Source: a virus
DNA: 64,000 nt
Reading direction: 5' to 3' (one strand)
Virus record (IMG/VR): IMGVR_UViG_3300032334_001259
Coordinates: 274,436 to 338,435 of that record
The notes beneath the pieces were generated by a model that was not told the origin of the DNA, made no database searches, and saw only the letters and a program-made list of their open reading frames with translations. Positions within the stretch are counted from its first letter, which is position 1; every line of letters starts with the position of its first letter. Positions 37,942 through 45,526 of this stretch are shown here, in pieces. Position numbers and translations under genes: made by a program.

Positions 37942-38751
37942 TTACTTTTTATCGGAAGCAAAACCCCATAAACCTTTATTTGCACCCTGTTTGATCATAT
38001 CCACAACGGCTGCTTCTGTTGCCAGACGCACAGCATATGTGGTGGGTTCGTTGACATTTGCACCTGCTTCTAATTGAATACTCATAGTTCCTTGGTCAAG
38101 AAATGTTAGTGCATTTCCATTTCCACCAGTGCTTAAAATAGTTTTTGTGGCACCAGCACTTACAAGGACTTCACCTGTATGAACACTGATTAATCGTAAA
38201 ACAACTGTGACTACATCAGTTCTATATTGTTGACTTATTCCAATACCTAACATGGCAGCTCCTGCACCACCACTTTGAACATTCGTATCGTAACCTACGA
38301 TACCACCTTCTACCATTACACCAGCAATAAGCATTGGTGATAATGGTTTTGCATCTTTACCTTCATAAGTTTCACGTTGATTACGAATAAGTTGACGTTC
38401 TTTAATAAGATCATCTAAACCCACACGTTCTACAACTTGAAACCATTTACCACGACCAGCATCTTGCAATGCTTTAATTAAAAATACTTCACCACCTTGT
38501 GTTACTGCACTGCTTAATACACTAAATTTGTCATTTTCTTTACGTTGTCCAGTCTTATCATTAAAACCATACATGGCAATAGTGATAGGTGGACCCGCTG
38601 GTGGTGGCATACTTGATAATTCATTATATGTACTTTTTTTAATTATTTGTGGCATGGGCGTAGCCTTTTCAGGAACCTTTGCCTCATATGGTATGGTTGT
38701 ATTACAACCAGCTAACATCATTGCCATAATTGAAAATACTATCTTACGCAT
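37942..38751 (-). CDS. csgG: CsgG, curli secretion pore lipoprotein
   Basis: 269 residues, the length of E. coli CsgG (277). Lipoprotein signal MRKIVFSIMAMMLAGC (lipobox LAGC, Cys-16). Family features: PITIAMYGFNDKTGQRK, GKWFQVVERVGLDDLIKERQ, AGVMVEGGIVGYDTN, QQYRTDVVTVVLRLISVHTGEV. The protein forms an outer-membrane nonamer that exports curlin subunits. Start overlaps the csgF stop as TAATG, so they are cotranslated. Confidence 0.92.
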   Translation of the reverse strand: MRKIVFSIMAMMLAGCNTTIPYEAKVPEKATPMPQIIKKSTYNELSSMPPPAGPPITIAMYGFNDKTGQRKENDKFSVLSSAVTQGGEVFLIKALQDAGRGKWFQVVERVGLDDLIKERQLIRNQRETYEGKDAKPLSPMLIAGVMVEGGIVGYDTNVQSGGAGAAMLGIGISQQYRTDVVTVVLRLISVHTGEVLVSAGATKTILSTGGNGNALTFLDQGTMSIQLEAGANVNEPTTYAVRLATEAAVVDMIKQGANKGLWGFASDKK

Positions 38752-39200
38752 TAGAACTTGAAACTCCCTATTGGAACTGTGACATCAGTCCGATTACCAG
38801 TAGCATCAATGACAGTAAGAGTAATAGTTTGGTTAACAGTATCTTTTAACCATGTTAAAGTGCTACCCTCAAACTGCATTGTACCAGTGGTTGCCCCATC
38901 AGCAAACATAGCATTGCTTAATTGCAAACTTAATTGTGCATAGATACGGCTTTCCAGATTGTTGAGAAACTTATTTAAATTTGTGTTATTTGCCTTTGAT
39001 TCAGCTGCTTCTTTTGCAGCTTTTTCTTCTGCTTCACGTGCTTTACGACGAGTGTATTCTTCATTTTCAATAGTCAGTGCATGACTACTGTAACCATCGC
39101 CGCTAAACTCTGGATTTTTAAAACCAAAAACCATTCCACTTGCAAAGACAGGTGTAGAAAACATCATTCCAGTGATGAAAAAAGGCACAATTTTACGCAT
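38751..39200 (-). CDS. csgF: CsgF, curli nucleation/anchoring factor
   Basis: 149 residues, signal peptide ending VFASG. The mature N-terminus VFGFKNPEFSGD matches CsgF (F-x-N-P-x-F), the segment that binds the CsgG pore, and the C-terminal part (GSTLTWLKDTVNQTITLTV, DVTVPIGSF) is the beta-rich CsgF tail. A middle stretch (EYTRRKAREAEEKAAKEAAESK) is a charged insertion not in E. coli CsgF. The ribosome site AGAGGATT lies in a hairpin (AATCCTC/GAGGATT) just before ATG 39200; a late box is at 39216-39223. Confidence 0.85.
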   Translation of the reverse strand: MRKIVPFFITGMMFSTPVFASGMVFGFKNPEFSGDGYSSHALTIENEEYTRRKAREAEEKAAKEAAESKANNTNLNKFLNNLESRIYAQLSLQLSNAMFADGATTGTMQFEGSTLTWLKDTVNQTITLTVIDATGNRTDVTVPIGSFKF

Positions 39201-39215
39201 ATTAATCCTCTTTTT

Positions 39216-39223
39216 TATTTATT
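39216..39223 (-). promoter_or_regulatory. Late-type box and ribosome-site hairpin (csgF)
   Basis: AATAAATA on the minus strand lies in the loop of a hairpin AATCCTC ... GAGGATT (about 39204-39235) whose 3' arm contains the csgF ribosome site. Transcription from a promoter further upstream would place the ribosome site in a stem; from this box, only the 3' arm would be transcribed and it would be free. Confidence 0.45.
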
Positions 39224-39243
39224 ATGAGGATTTTTTAATAATA

Positions 39244-39771
39244 TTAAGACAATTTCTTTATAGGTCTGCGAAATTCAACTATTGATGCTACAGGATATGC
39301 GCTTATGTTAACACTGTCGTCTTGGTTTCCACCAAGAAGTTGAACATACTTTATACCATTATCAAATGTCCAACCATAAAAGAAAGCGACATGGCGACCA
39401 CTTCCACCGCTACGGCGCATTAAGACAATATCGCCTGGTTGGGGGTCTGTAACTTTTATTCCGTAGTTATGATAACTTGCTGCACTTAAATTACCAGTGG
39501 AATCATAACCAGCACGTTCTAATACATAGTTTATAAAACCAGCACACCAAGGAATTTTTACAGGATCAATATCTAATATGGCTTGTAATTCTTTACGATT
39601 CTTTTTTGCATCATAACCATTATAATTCATGGCTATTTGCATTATATCACCACGTGTTTCACCAAATGTTAAACCATTGGAGTCCCAATTAAATGGAATC
39701 GTTAATTCAAATGCGCTTGCACTATTGAAAGGTATTAGACAAATACCAATTATTGCTAATAATCTTTTCAT
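39244..39771 (-). CDS. Secreted cysteine peptidase/amidase, TIGR02594/CHAP-like
   Basis: About 175 residues. Signal peptide (RLLAIIGICLIPFNSASA), then IPWCAGFINYVLERAG (catalytic Cys), QPGDIVLMRR and GRHVAFFYGW (His): the layout of NlpC/P60-CHAP family murein amidases. It may open the murein for the curli machine or release virions. The ATG at 39771 is preferred since a late box AATAAATA (39776-39783) lies 4 nt upstream; another ATG lies one codon before. Confidence 0.75.
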   Translation of the reverse strand: MKRLLAIIGICLIPFNSASAFELTIPFNWDSNGLTFGETRGDIMQIAMNYNGYDAKKNRKELQAILDIDPVKIPWCAGFINYVLERAGYDSTGNLSAASYHNYGIKVTDPQPGDIVLMRRSGGSGRHVAFFYGWTFDNGIKYVQLLGGNQDDSVNISAYPVASIVEFRRPIKKLS

Positions 39772-39775
39772 CATA

Positions 39776-39783
39776 TATTTATT
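39776..39783 (-). promoter_or_regulatory. T4-like late promoter box
   Basis: AATAAATA on the minus strand, 4 nt before ATG 39771. It may also serve the csgF-csgG-curlin genes downstream. Confidence 0.5.
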
Positions 39784-39793
39784 TTAGGCTGGC

Positions 39794-39869
39794 TGGCTGG
39801 GGAGCCAGGGATCGAACCTGGAATCTCTTGAGTCAAAGTCAAGCGTGTTGCCAATTCCACCACTCCCCA
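39794..39869 (-). tRNA. tRNA-Gln (anticodon TTG)
   Basis: 76 nt, CCA encoded. Acceptor TGGGGAG/CTCCCCA starts with U1-A72, as in bacterial tRNA-Gln. Loop CTTTGAC gives anticodon TTG. Promoter at 39881-39909 stands upstream. Confidence 0.92.
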
Positions 39870-39880
39870 ATCGTTTTTAT

Positions 39881-39909
39881 AATTTAGCATTAAATTATTG
39901 ACCTGTCAA
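39881..39909 (-). promoter_or_regulatory. Sigma70-type promoter (tRNA-Gln)
   Basis: Minus strand TTGACA (39909-39904), 17-bp spacer, TAAATT (39886-39881), just before the tRNA-Gln 5' end. Confidence 0.6.
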
Positions 39910-39926
39910 GAAATATCCTATATATT
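39898..39926 (+). promoter_or_regulatory. Sigma70-type promoter (dehydratase)
   Basis: TTGACC (39898-39903), 17-bp spacer, TATATT (39921-39926), then a CGGAGAAA ribosome site and ATG 39948. It overlaps the -35 box of the divergent tRNA promoter. Confidence 0.6.
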
Positions 39927-39947
39927 ATTAAAATACACGGAGAAAAT

Positions 39948-40982
39948 ATGTCAAAGAACGTTCTTATTACTGGCGGCGCAGGATTTATTGCACACCATGT
40001 TATTGATCATATCCTTAAAACTACAGATTGGAATATTGTCAGTCTTGACCGCTTGGACTTTAGCGGTAACCTAAATCGTCTGCATGATATGATGCAAGAT
40101 CATGATCCACAAACACAAAAACGTGTAAAGGTAATATTTCATGATCTCAAAGCAGAAATTAACCCTCTTACTAAAACTCGTATCGGTCCTGTTGATATTA
40201 TTCTTCACTTGGCCGCTGGTTCTCACGTTGATCGTAGTATTGATTACCCTATGGAGTTCGTTCTTGATAATGTTGTTGGAACTTGTAATATTCTTGAATT
40301 TGCTCGTAAATGTGATAATTTAGAACGTTTTGTATATTTCTCAACTGATGAAGTATTTGGTCCTGCACCGCATGGCGTAAACTATGGTGAGTATGATCGC
40401 TATAACAGCGGTAATCCATATAGTGCTACCAAGGCTGGCGGTGAAGAATTAGCAGTATGTTATGAAAACACTTATGGTCTTCCAGTTTATGTGACACATA
40501 CCATGAACGTATTTGGTGAGCGTCAGCATCCAGAGAAGTTTATTCCTATGTGTATCCGCAAAGCTCGTGATGGTGAAACTATTACAGTTCATAGTGATAG
40601 AACTCGCACTATTCCTGGTTCACGTCACTATATTCATGCCAAGGATGTTGCCAGTGCACTTATGTTTATTCTTGGTCTTAAGGATTTTGTAATGCCACCA
40701 GAGTTTGGTGGTGCAAAATGTCCAAAGTTCAACATTGTAGGTAAACAGGAAATCAATAACCTAGAACTAGCACAGATTATTGCCGATAGTCAAGGCAAAC
40801 CCCTTAACTATGAAATGGTTGACTTCCATAGCAGCCGTCCTGGTCATGATCTTCGTTACGCACTTAGCGGTGAGTTTATGAAGAACCTTGGTTGGGAACC
40901 TACTATTGAACTTACAGAACGTATTAAACAAGTTGTAGATTGGACCCTTGCTCGTCCAGATTGGTTGAACTTAGATGTCTAA
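39948..40982 (+). CDS. NDP-sugar 4,6-dehydratase-like (SDR)
   Basis: 344 residues, extended SDR fold: GGAGFIAHH (NAD), LHLAAGSHVDRS, STDEVFG (catalytic Asp-Glu of dTDP-glucose 4,6-dehydratase), and YSATKAG (catalytic Tyr-Lys). It should make a 4-keto-6-deoxy sugar, the substrate for sugar methylation or amination. It is cotranslated with the next gene (8-nt overlap). Companions: methyltransferase (21410), glycosyltransferases nearby. Confidence 0.85.
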   Translation: MSKNVLITGGAGFIAHHVIDHILKTTDWNIVSLDRLDFSGNLNRLHDMMQDHDPQTQKRVKVIFHDLKAEINPLTKTRIGPVDIILHLAAGSHVDRSIDYPMEFVLDNVVGTCNILEFARKCDNLERFVYFSTDEVFGPAPHGVNYGEYDRYNSGNPYSATKAGGEELAVCYENTYGLPVYVTHTMNVFGERQHPEKFIPMCIRKARDGETITVHSDRTRTIPGSRHYIHAKDVASALMFILGLKDFVMPPEFGGAKCPKFNIVGKQEINNLELAQIIADSQGKPLNYEMVDFHSSRPGHDLRYALSGEFMKNLGWEPTIELTERIKQVVDWTLARPDWLNLDV

Positions 40983-41709
40983 GAAAAAAGAAAAGAAATA
41001 TGGTGTTTTTATCACCAGTGCAATTAATGCAAAGTTTTCACTTTATAGTCCAGCAGAGCGACTAGAACAAACACTTGAAACTATTGCAAGTGTTCGTGAA
41101 CGTATTCCAAATGCTGTTATTTGTTTAACAGATTGTGGTATTCCTGGCTTGACTGATGAACAAATTGAAACATTAACAAAAGATGTAGATCATTTTATTG
41201 ATTTTAGTCTTGATGATAATGTTGTTGAAATTCATAAAAATATTCAAGTTCAGGATATTGTAAAAAATCTTACTGAAATGTGTGTAGTTCGTAGCTTTTT
41301 CACATATGCACTTGAAGAAGGTTGGTTTGATGGTTGCGACCGCATTTTTAAAGTAAGTGGTCGTTACACACTCACTGACCGCTTTAATACTAAAGATTAT
41401 GAAAATGATATAATTGGTGACAAATATGTTGTAAGCAAACGCTTGTTAAGTCAGTTTGCTCACGGTATCACTGGTATTGACCAACAATATATGTTACGTG
41501 TTTATAGCTTTGGTGCAAACCGTCAACGTGAATTTTTAATGCTTCTTGAAGATATGATTAACCATATGCAAGAACGTGTAAGCGTTGGTGGATATATTGA
41601 TATAGAACATCTTTGGCATAAGTTTTTACCTCGTGATGCAATCATTGAATTTGATCGCACAGGTGTTCGTGGACACGTAGCACCAAACGGAACCTTTATT
41701 GAGAATTAA
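40975..41709 (+). CDS. Probable glycosyltransferase-like protein
   Basis: 244 residues. FKVSGRYTLTDRF and the N-terminal strands GVFITSAINAKFS resemble GT-A-type sugar transferases of large viruses, but the DxD motif is not clear. Follows the dehydratase with an 8-nt overlap, supporting a sugar role. Convergent with the next gene. Confidence 0.6.
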   Translation: MSKKKEKKYGVFITSAINAKFSLYSPAERLEQTLETIASVRERIPNAVICLTDCGIPGLTDEQIETLTKDVDHFIDFSLDDNVVEIHKNIQVQDIVKNLTEMCVVRSFFTYALEEGWFDGCDRIFKVSGRYTLTDRFNTKDYENDIIGDKYVVSKRLLSQFAHGITGIDQQYMLRVYSFGANRQREFLMLLEDMINHMQERVSVGGYIDIEHLWHKFLPRDAIIEFDRTGVRGHVAPNGTFIEN

Positions 41710-42652
41710 TAACTTTTTCTATTTCTGGAAAAAACACATTTTCTGAATATTGATTTATTTGTTTTTTTTGATAGAAATTATTATAATTTAATTCTAGTTT
41801 TTCTTTTGTTATAGAATCATATGGTGAATAATTAAAGTTTTCAATATTATCTTGTATAATTTTAACTTTTTTAATAAAATCTTCTTCTTCATCATATGAT
41901 TCATCAAATAAATTTTCAAAGGTTTGGAAGCCCCAATCCTTCATAAGTTTAAGAGAATTTTTCGAACCCATAACCATGTATGGATGAAAATATTGTATTG
42001 GTTTAAATGTTTTTTCCGTTATAAAAATTGAGTTATTGTTTATATTTGTTTCAAGAACTAACGAAAAAAATGTAGAATCATACCAACTTGGATTAAAAAA
42101 TCTATCATTAAAACTATTATTAGATCCATCATTGGGAAGATATATTTTTTTGTATACTTGACTATAAATTGCATCTTTTAAATAAAATGTCATATAGTGG
42201 ATAAATCTTTCTCTCCATTTTTTATATTGTGCAACTGGCATTAAAAACTTTTTCTCGTAGTTTTTTTGAGGTATATAAGTTTTTTTACAAATTGACTCAA
42301 TCAACCACCAGTAAAAAGGAAAATAAAAATAATTTTGTTTTTTGATTGATGGGTAATTTCCATAAAGAAAATACAAATTACTATGTTCAATCTTAATATT
42401 AAAATCTTCTTCACCAATTAAATCATAAAAAATAAAATTATTTGGATATTTTTCTATAATTTTTTGAATACGGTAAGGTTCGTTTTTTAAATCTAAAGAA
42501 AAATTTTTAGAGTTAAGAGTTAATACTAAAATATCTTCATCTTTAATTTTATATTCTTCACTAAAATTAACAAATTGATAATTTTTATTAGAGTAAAAAC
42601 ATACAGTTTCAAAAGATGAAATTTTTGAATCAAATTTTATAAATTTTTTCAT
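41696..42652 (-). CDS. Glycosyltransferase, GT10/exostosin-like C-terminus
   Basis: 318 residues starting MKKFIKFDSKISS. The C-terminal part IFITEKTFKPIQYFHPYMVM and GSKNSLKLMKDWGFQTFENLF follows the donor-site pattern of fucosyltransferase GT10 and exostosin families (E-K-x-x-x-P, G-F-x-T-F). The gene is unusually AT-rich (many K, N, I, F), unlike its neighbours, which suggests recent transfer. A late-type box (42658-42665) lies 5 nt before the ATG; the frame opens further upstream in the next gene. Confidence 0.65.
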   Translation of the reverse strand: MKKFIKFDSKISSFETVCFYSNKNYQFVNFSEEYKIKDEDILVLTLNSKNFSLDLKNEPYRIQKIIEKYPNNFIFYDLIGEEDFNIKIEHSNLYFLYGNYPSIKKQNYFYFPFYWWLIESICKKTYIPQKNYEKKFLMPVAQYKKWRERFIHYMTFYLKDAIYSQVYKKIYLPNDGSNNSFNDRFFNPSWYDSTFFSLVLETNINNNSIFITEKTFKPIQYFHPYMVMGSKNSLKLMKDWGFQTFENLFDESYDEEEDFIKKVKIIQDNIENFNYSPYDSITKEKLELNYNNFYQKKQINQYSENVFFPEIEKVINSQ

Positions 42653-42656
42653 TTTT

Positions 42657-42884
42657 TTATTTAATATTATAAATTTTTTCAATATCATATTCACGCAAAT
42701 CAAGCAGTTTTGATGTACCATCAGTGGTAACAATAGCAACGCCAAGACCACTTTCTTGGCGTTCATCAGGATAAGTCACTGCACTTACATAATCAGCATA
42801 ATCAGTATTAGCAATAATACGCTTAATATGATTAAGAATTTTAAGATGTTTGAATTTATTTGAACAATCGATAACTTCGGACAT
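42657..42884 (-). CDS. Small phage protein, unknown
   Basis: About 75 residues starting MSEVIDCSNKFKHL; ATG overlaps the SWIM gene stop as TAATG. Alternating strands (GVAIVTTDGTSKLLDLREY). The late box of the next gene lies at its end. Function unknown. Confidence 0.6.
   Translation of the reverse strand: MSEVIDCSNKFKHLKILNHIKRIIANTDYADYVSAVTYPDERQESGLGVAIVTTDGTSKLLDLREYDIEKIYNIK
42658..42665 (-). promoter_or_regulatory. Late-type box (ATTAAATA)
   Basis: ATTAAATA on the minus strand, 5 nt (AAAAA), then ATG 42652. Confidence 0.4.
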
Positions 42885-43228
42885 TATGCAGCCTCTACGA
42901 CATGACGACAGTTGCGACGAAATTGAAAACCACTGCAAGTGCAAGATTTATACTTACCATCAATGGTTACAAGATATGTGTTACCTTTGCTACCACTAAC
43001 TTTAATCGTGCGTTTTGCAACAGGTTCAGCAACAAACTTTTGTTCAACAAGTTCATTGTCAATTTTAGTAATATGCTCACGTGCGATGATACGAACAGGA
43101 AATTGGCGATCACCCGTTGATAATGCGATGGCAGGATAATCTACCCATTTAGGAAGTGGCATTTCCTCACCACTATACACAATTTTGGTTTTACGACCAT
43201 AAAGGGTGTTTTGGACTGTAACGTTCAT
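42884..43228 (-). CDS. SWIM zinc-finger-like protein
   Basis: 114 residues. The C-terminus KYKSCTCSGFQFRRNCRHV fits the SWIM pattern C-x-C-xn-C-x-H, a zinc finger used in DNA or protein binding. The first 80 residues are beta-rich. Part of the three-gene group with the small genes at 42657 and 43239. No catalytic domain. Confidence 0.7.
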   Translation of the reverse strand: MNVTVQNTLYGRKTKIVYSGEEMPLPKWVDYPAIALSTGDRQFPVRIIAREHITKIDNELVEQKFVAEPVAKRTIKVSGSKGNTYLVTIDGKYKSCTCSGFQFRRNCRHVVEAA

Positions 43229-43238
43229 ATCGCACCTA

Positions 43239-43475
43239 TCAAGCCGCTTGACGTTTTTCTTGCATCATTTCGGCAAGAATAAACTTGGCGATATTCATCT
43301 GTTTGCGGATGCGTTCTTTGGTATCGACGCCGTAGTTCTGCATTTCTTGGCAATCGCTCAAAATACCCATAACAACCATTTCCAAACCTGACAACTTGGC
43401 GGTAATATTATTGATATATTGGTCACGGATATCGGCTTTGGACATACCAAACATGGCAAAATCAGTGTCAGTCAT
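43239..43475 (-). CDS. Small helical phage protein
   Basis: 78 residues, helical, with Met-rich hydrophobic spacing (LEMVVMGILSDCQEMQNYG). Ribosome site GGAGAAAC before ATG 43475; promoter at 43505-43532. First gene of the group. Function unknown. Confidence 0.65.
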   Translation of the reverse strand: MTDTDFAMFGMSKADIRDQYINNITAKLSGLEMVVMGILSDCQEMQNYGVDTKERIRKQMNIAKFILAEMMQEKRQAA

Positions 43476-43504
43476 ATTGTTTCTCCATCAACAATCTATG
43501 ACTT

Positions 43505-43532
43505 ATAATATCATATATTTGGGGTCTGTCAA
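43505..43532 (-). promoter_or_regulatory. Sigma70-type early promoter
   Basis: Minus strand TTGACA (43532-43527), 16-bp spacer, TATTAT (43510-43505), right after the terminator at 43542-43560, before the gene at 43475. Confidence 0.75.
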
Positions 43533-43560
43533 GCAAAAAAAGCACCGTAAAAAACGGTGC
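43533..43560 (-). terminator. Intrinsic terminator
   Basis: Stem GCACCGT / ACGGTGC (43542-43548 and 43554-43560) with a long T tract on the minus strand. Ends the LamG gene (stop 43592). Confidence 0.85.
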
Positions 43561-43591
43561 TTTTTCAATGGGTTAGCAATTATATAATATA

Positions 43592-44527
43592 TTATTTCTT
43601 ATAAGTTGCCTTGGTAGCTTCAAAATACTGCTTAACTTCCTCTACGGTCAAGGCTCTGTTATAGACAGTTACCATACCAACAGAACCAGTTAAACTTTCG
43701 TTAAACTTTGCTTCTGTATTAGTAGTTACTGGTTGACGACCAATATAGAATAAGTCTGGTATTGTATTAAGTTGTGTTCTTGGAACCCATGACTGTTTAG
43801 TTTCACCATCGTCAATATAAATTGTGTTGGTTGTGCCATCAAATGTAGCAACCATCAATATCCATTGATCAACAAATGCTGTTGACATTTCTTGTTTTTG
43901 GTAATTATTAGTTCCTACTTGAGGATCTGTAAATGAAGTCCAGCCATCATAGTTACCATTGTATAGCATTGGACGAGCATCCCAAGTACTACCTAATGAG
44001 TATAGATAACCTGATTCATTACGGCCAAAACCGAGAACATACTGACTAACAATTTTACCGTATCCAGGAATAACTGATTGTCCAAATGGTTTAAACTTTA
44101 CCCATGTTGCAAAGGTACGAGGCTTCTTAGCATTTAACTGATAACCTAATTGTTGTGTTCCGTTAGGATCACTCATTTTAGCAAAGTCAGCTGCACTCAT
44201 ACCAGGTATACTGGTAACATGCTTCTTTGTATCAATTTTAAATGCGTTATGATTAACAACGTCAAAATTGAAACATTTATTTACTGCATCATAAGTTGGA
44301 GTGTTTGTCGCTGCTACGGGAACAGCATCTAAACCACGACCTGTTTGATCAATCCAATTACCAGTGCCATTATATTTTGAACCATCAAGATGTAAAAATG
44401 GGTCTTTTGGTATTTCTACTTTAGGAACAAATGTGCAATAATCACTTAAAATTGTTCCAACTGCACATAATTTTGCTTTTATATCGTTTATTTCAGCTTG
44501 TAATGAATCTAATGTAGGTGCTGCCAT
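43592..44527 (-). CDS. LamG/concanavalin-like tail or adhesin protein
   Basis: 311 residues. From about residue 60 the pattern FLHLDGSKYNGTGNWIDQTG, PRTFATWVKF, DQWILMVATFDGTTNTIYID, and SVGMVTVYNRALTVEEVKQYF is a laminin-G-like jelly roll, the usual carbohydrate-binding unit in phage tail and capsid decorations. N-terminal helical attachment segment (residues 1-30). Late box GGTAAATA (44565-44572) and AAGGAG ribosome site precede it, so it is a late structural protein. Confidence 0.82.
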   Translation of the reverse strand: MAAPTLDSLQAEINDIKAKLCAVGTILSDYCTFVPKVEIPKDPFLHLDGSKYNGTGNWIDQTGRGLDAVPVAATNTPTYDAVNKCFNFDVVNHNAFKIDTKKHVTSIPGMSAADFAKMSDPNGTQQLGYQLNAKKPRTFATWVKFKPFGQSVIPGYGKIVSQYVLGFGRNESGYLYSLGSTWDARPMLYNGNYDGWTSFTDPQVGTNNYQKQEMSTAFVDQWILMVATFDGTTNTIYIDDGETKQSWVPRTQLNTIPDLFYIGRQPVTTNTEAKFNESLTGSVGMVTVYNRALTVEEVKQYFEATKATYKK

Positions 44528-44564
44528 CTATGTCTCCTTTTGAGTGTGAAATACGCTGCACCAA

Positions 44565-44572
44565 TATTTACC
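44565..44572 (-). promoter_or_regulatory. Late-type box (LamG gene)
   Basis: GGTAAATA on the minus strand about 37 nt before the start codon, with a ribosome site (AAAGGAG) between. Confidence 0.5.
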
Positions 44573-44599
44573 TAAAGGACGCTTCATAAAAACGTCAAA

Positions 44600-44621
44600 G
44601 AAAAAGACCGCCGAAGCGGTC
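44600..44621 (-). terminator. Intrinsic terminator with UUCG loop
   Basis: Stem GACCGC / GCGGTC (44606-44611 and 44616-44621), loop TTCG on the minus strand, then TTTTTC. Ends the gene with stop at 44628; it may also work in the other direction. Confidence 0.85.
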
Positions 44622-44627
44622 TTTTAA

Positions 44628-45023
44628 TTACTTTGCTTTTTTAGCCTTGGGCTTTTTAGGCTTTTCAGCGGCTTCTGTCGCTTTTTTTGGCTTTGCGGCA
44701 CGTGCCTTCTTTGGGGCAGATGCGGCTTCGGTGGTGGTGCTTGGTGTATCGGCAGTTACAACTACTGGTGCAACTTCAACACGGTTTGGGTTCTTATCGC
44801 TTATAGCCCATTCAGCATCACTCAACTTATGCAATCCAACACAATAACCAGTTGAACTGCGACCACAACCACACTTTGGTGGTTCCTTCTTTGCTGCTTG
44901 CTCAACAATTTCATCAACTTTTAAAGTTTCAGATTGTTCAGAAGCATCATCTTTGTGACTTAAGAGTTTGTAAATTAATGCAACTCCAGCGGCCACTACT
45001 AGTAGAACGAGAATAGTTCCCAT
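44628..45023 (-). CDS. Membrane-anchored Lys/Ala-rich protein with CDGSH-like motif
   Basis: 131 residues: N-terminal membrane helix (VLLVVAAGVALIYKLL), then CGCGRSSTGYCVGLH, which has the C-x-C ... C-x-G-x-H layout of CDGSH iron-sulfur domains but is one residue short and lacks the Asp and Pro; last a long Lys/Ala/Pro tail (APKKARAAKPKKATEA). It may be an anchored iron-sulfur or zinc protein with a DNA-binding tail; both are guesses. Promoter at 45058-45086. Confidence 0.6.
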   Translation of the reverse strand: MGTILVLLVVAAGVALIYKLLSHKDDASEQSETLKVDEIVEQAAKKEPPKCGCGRSSTGYCVGLHKLSDAEWAISDKNPNRVEVAPVVVTADTPSTTTEAASAPKKARAAKPKKATEAAEKPKKPKAKKAK

Positions 45024-45057
45024 TGATATCTCCTTGGTATTACTATTTACGTTCTAT

Positions 45058-45086
45058 AGTATGCCATAAAACAAAATACTTGTCAA
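45058..45086 (-). promoter_or_regulatory. Sigma70-type promoter
   Basis: Minus strand TTGACA (45086-45081), 17-bp spacer, CATACT (45063-45058), before the membrane gene at 45023, whose ribosome site is AAGGAG. Confidence 0.7.
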
Positions 45087-45089
45087 GTA

Positions 45090-45461
45090 TTATTTGTAGC
45101 TTGGAGTATAATATTTAAATGCTTCTTTCCAGAAAGTGCTGTAAAGGTCATTACTAACCTGTTCTTGCATCTTCTTGAAATGCTTGCCACTGTAAATCTG
45201 ATCAGCAGTCTTTTGGATTTCGCTTGCAATTGTACCAGCTGCGGCTGATGTTGCCTTTACTGCTTCTTTTGTATAAGTTGTTTGAGCATCAATAAATTCA
45301 TTCATAGTCTTTGAAACATTATCACTATAAACAAACATCTTTACCCAATCTTTCTTTGCTTTTTGTACTGTATCAATAAATTCATCCGCATTGTTAAACA
45401 TTTCTTTATCCTTTTCTATGTTGTAAAGCGTATCCGCTTCTTCGTTTGTGTAAGGCCACAT
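45090..45461 (-). CDS. Phasin-like helical protein
   Basis: 123 residues starting MWPYTNEEADTL at ATG 45461 (ribosome site AAGGAAG). Long amphipathic helices (KTMNEFIDAQTTYTKEAV, SAAAGTIASEIQ) resemble the phasin family and related structural proteins of aquatic phages. Function unknown. Both sigma70 and late promoter elements lie upstream. Confidence 0.6.
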   Translation of the reverse strand: MWPYTNEEADTLYNIEKDKEMFNNADEFIDTVQKAKKDWVKMFVYSDNVSKTMNEFIDAQTTYTKEAVKATSAAAGTIASEIQKTADQIYSGKHFKKMQEQVSNDLYSTFWKEAFKYYTPSYK

Positions 45462-45486
45462 TTTTACTTCCTTATTGCACTGCATA

Positions 45487-45494
45487 TATTTATA
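45487..45494 (-). promoter_or_regulatory. T4-like late promoter box
   Basis: Perfect TATAAATA on the minus strand, before the phasin-like gene; it overlaps the -10 (TATAAA) of a sigma70 promoter whose TTGACA is at 45517-45512. Confidence 0.55.
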
Positions 45495-45517
45495 CCGCAG
45501 TGCAACAATTATGTCAA
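45489..45517 (-). promoter_or_regulatory. Sigma70-type promoter overlapping a late box
   Basis: Minus strand TTGACA (45517-45512), 17-bp spacer, TATAAA (45494-45489). The shared TATAAA means the same site could be used early and late. Confidence 0.55.
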
Positions 45518-45526
45518 TATATTATT

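Noticed and set aside
44628-45023. True CDGSH iron-sulfur protein
   Set aside because: The C-x-C ... C-x-G-x-H motif is one residue short and lacks the key Asp and Pro; described as similar only.
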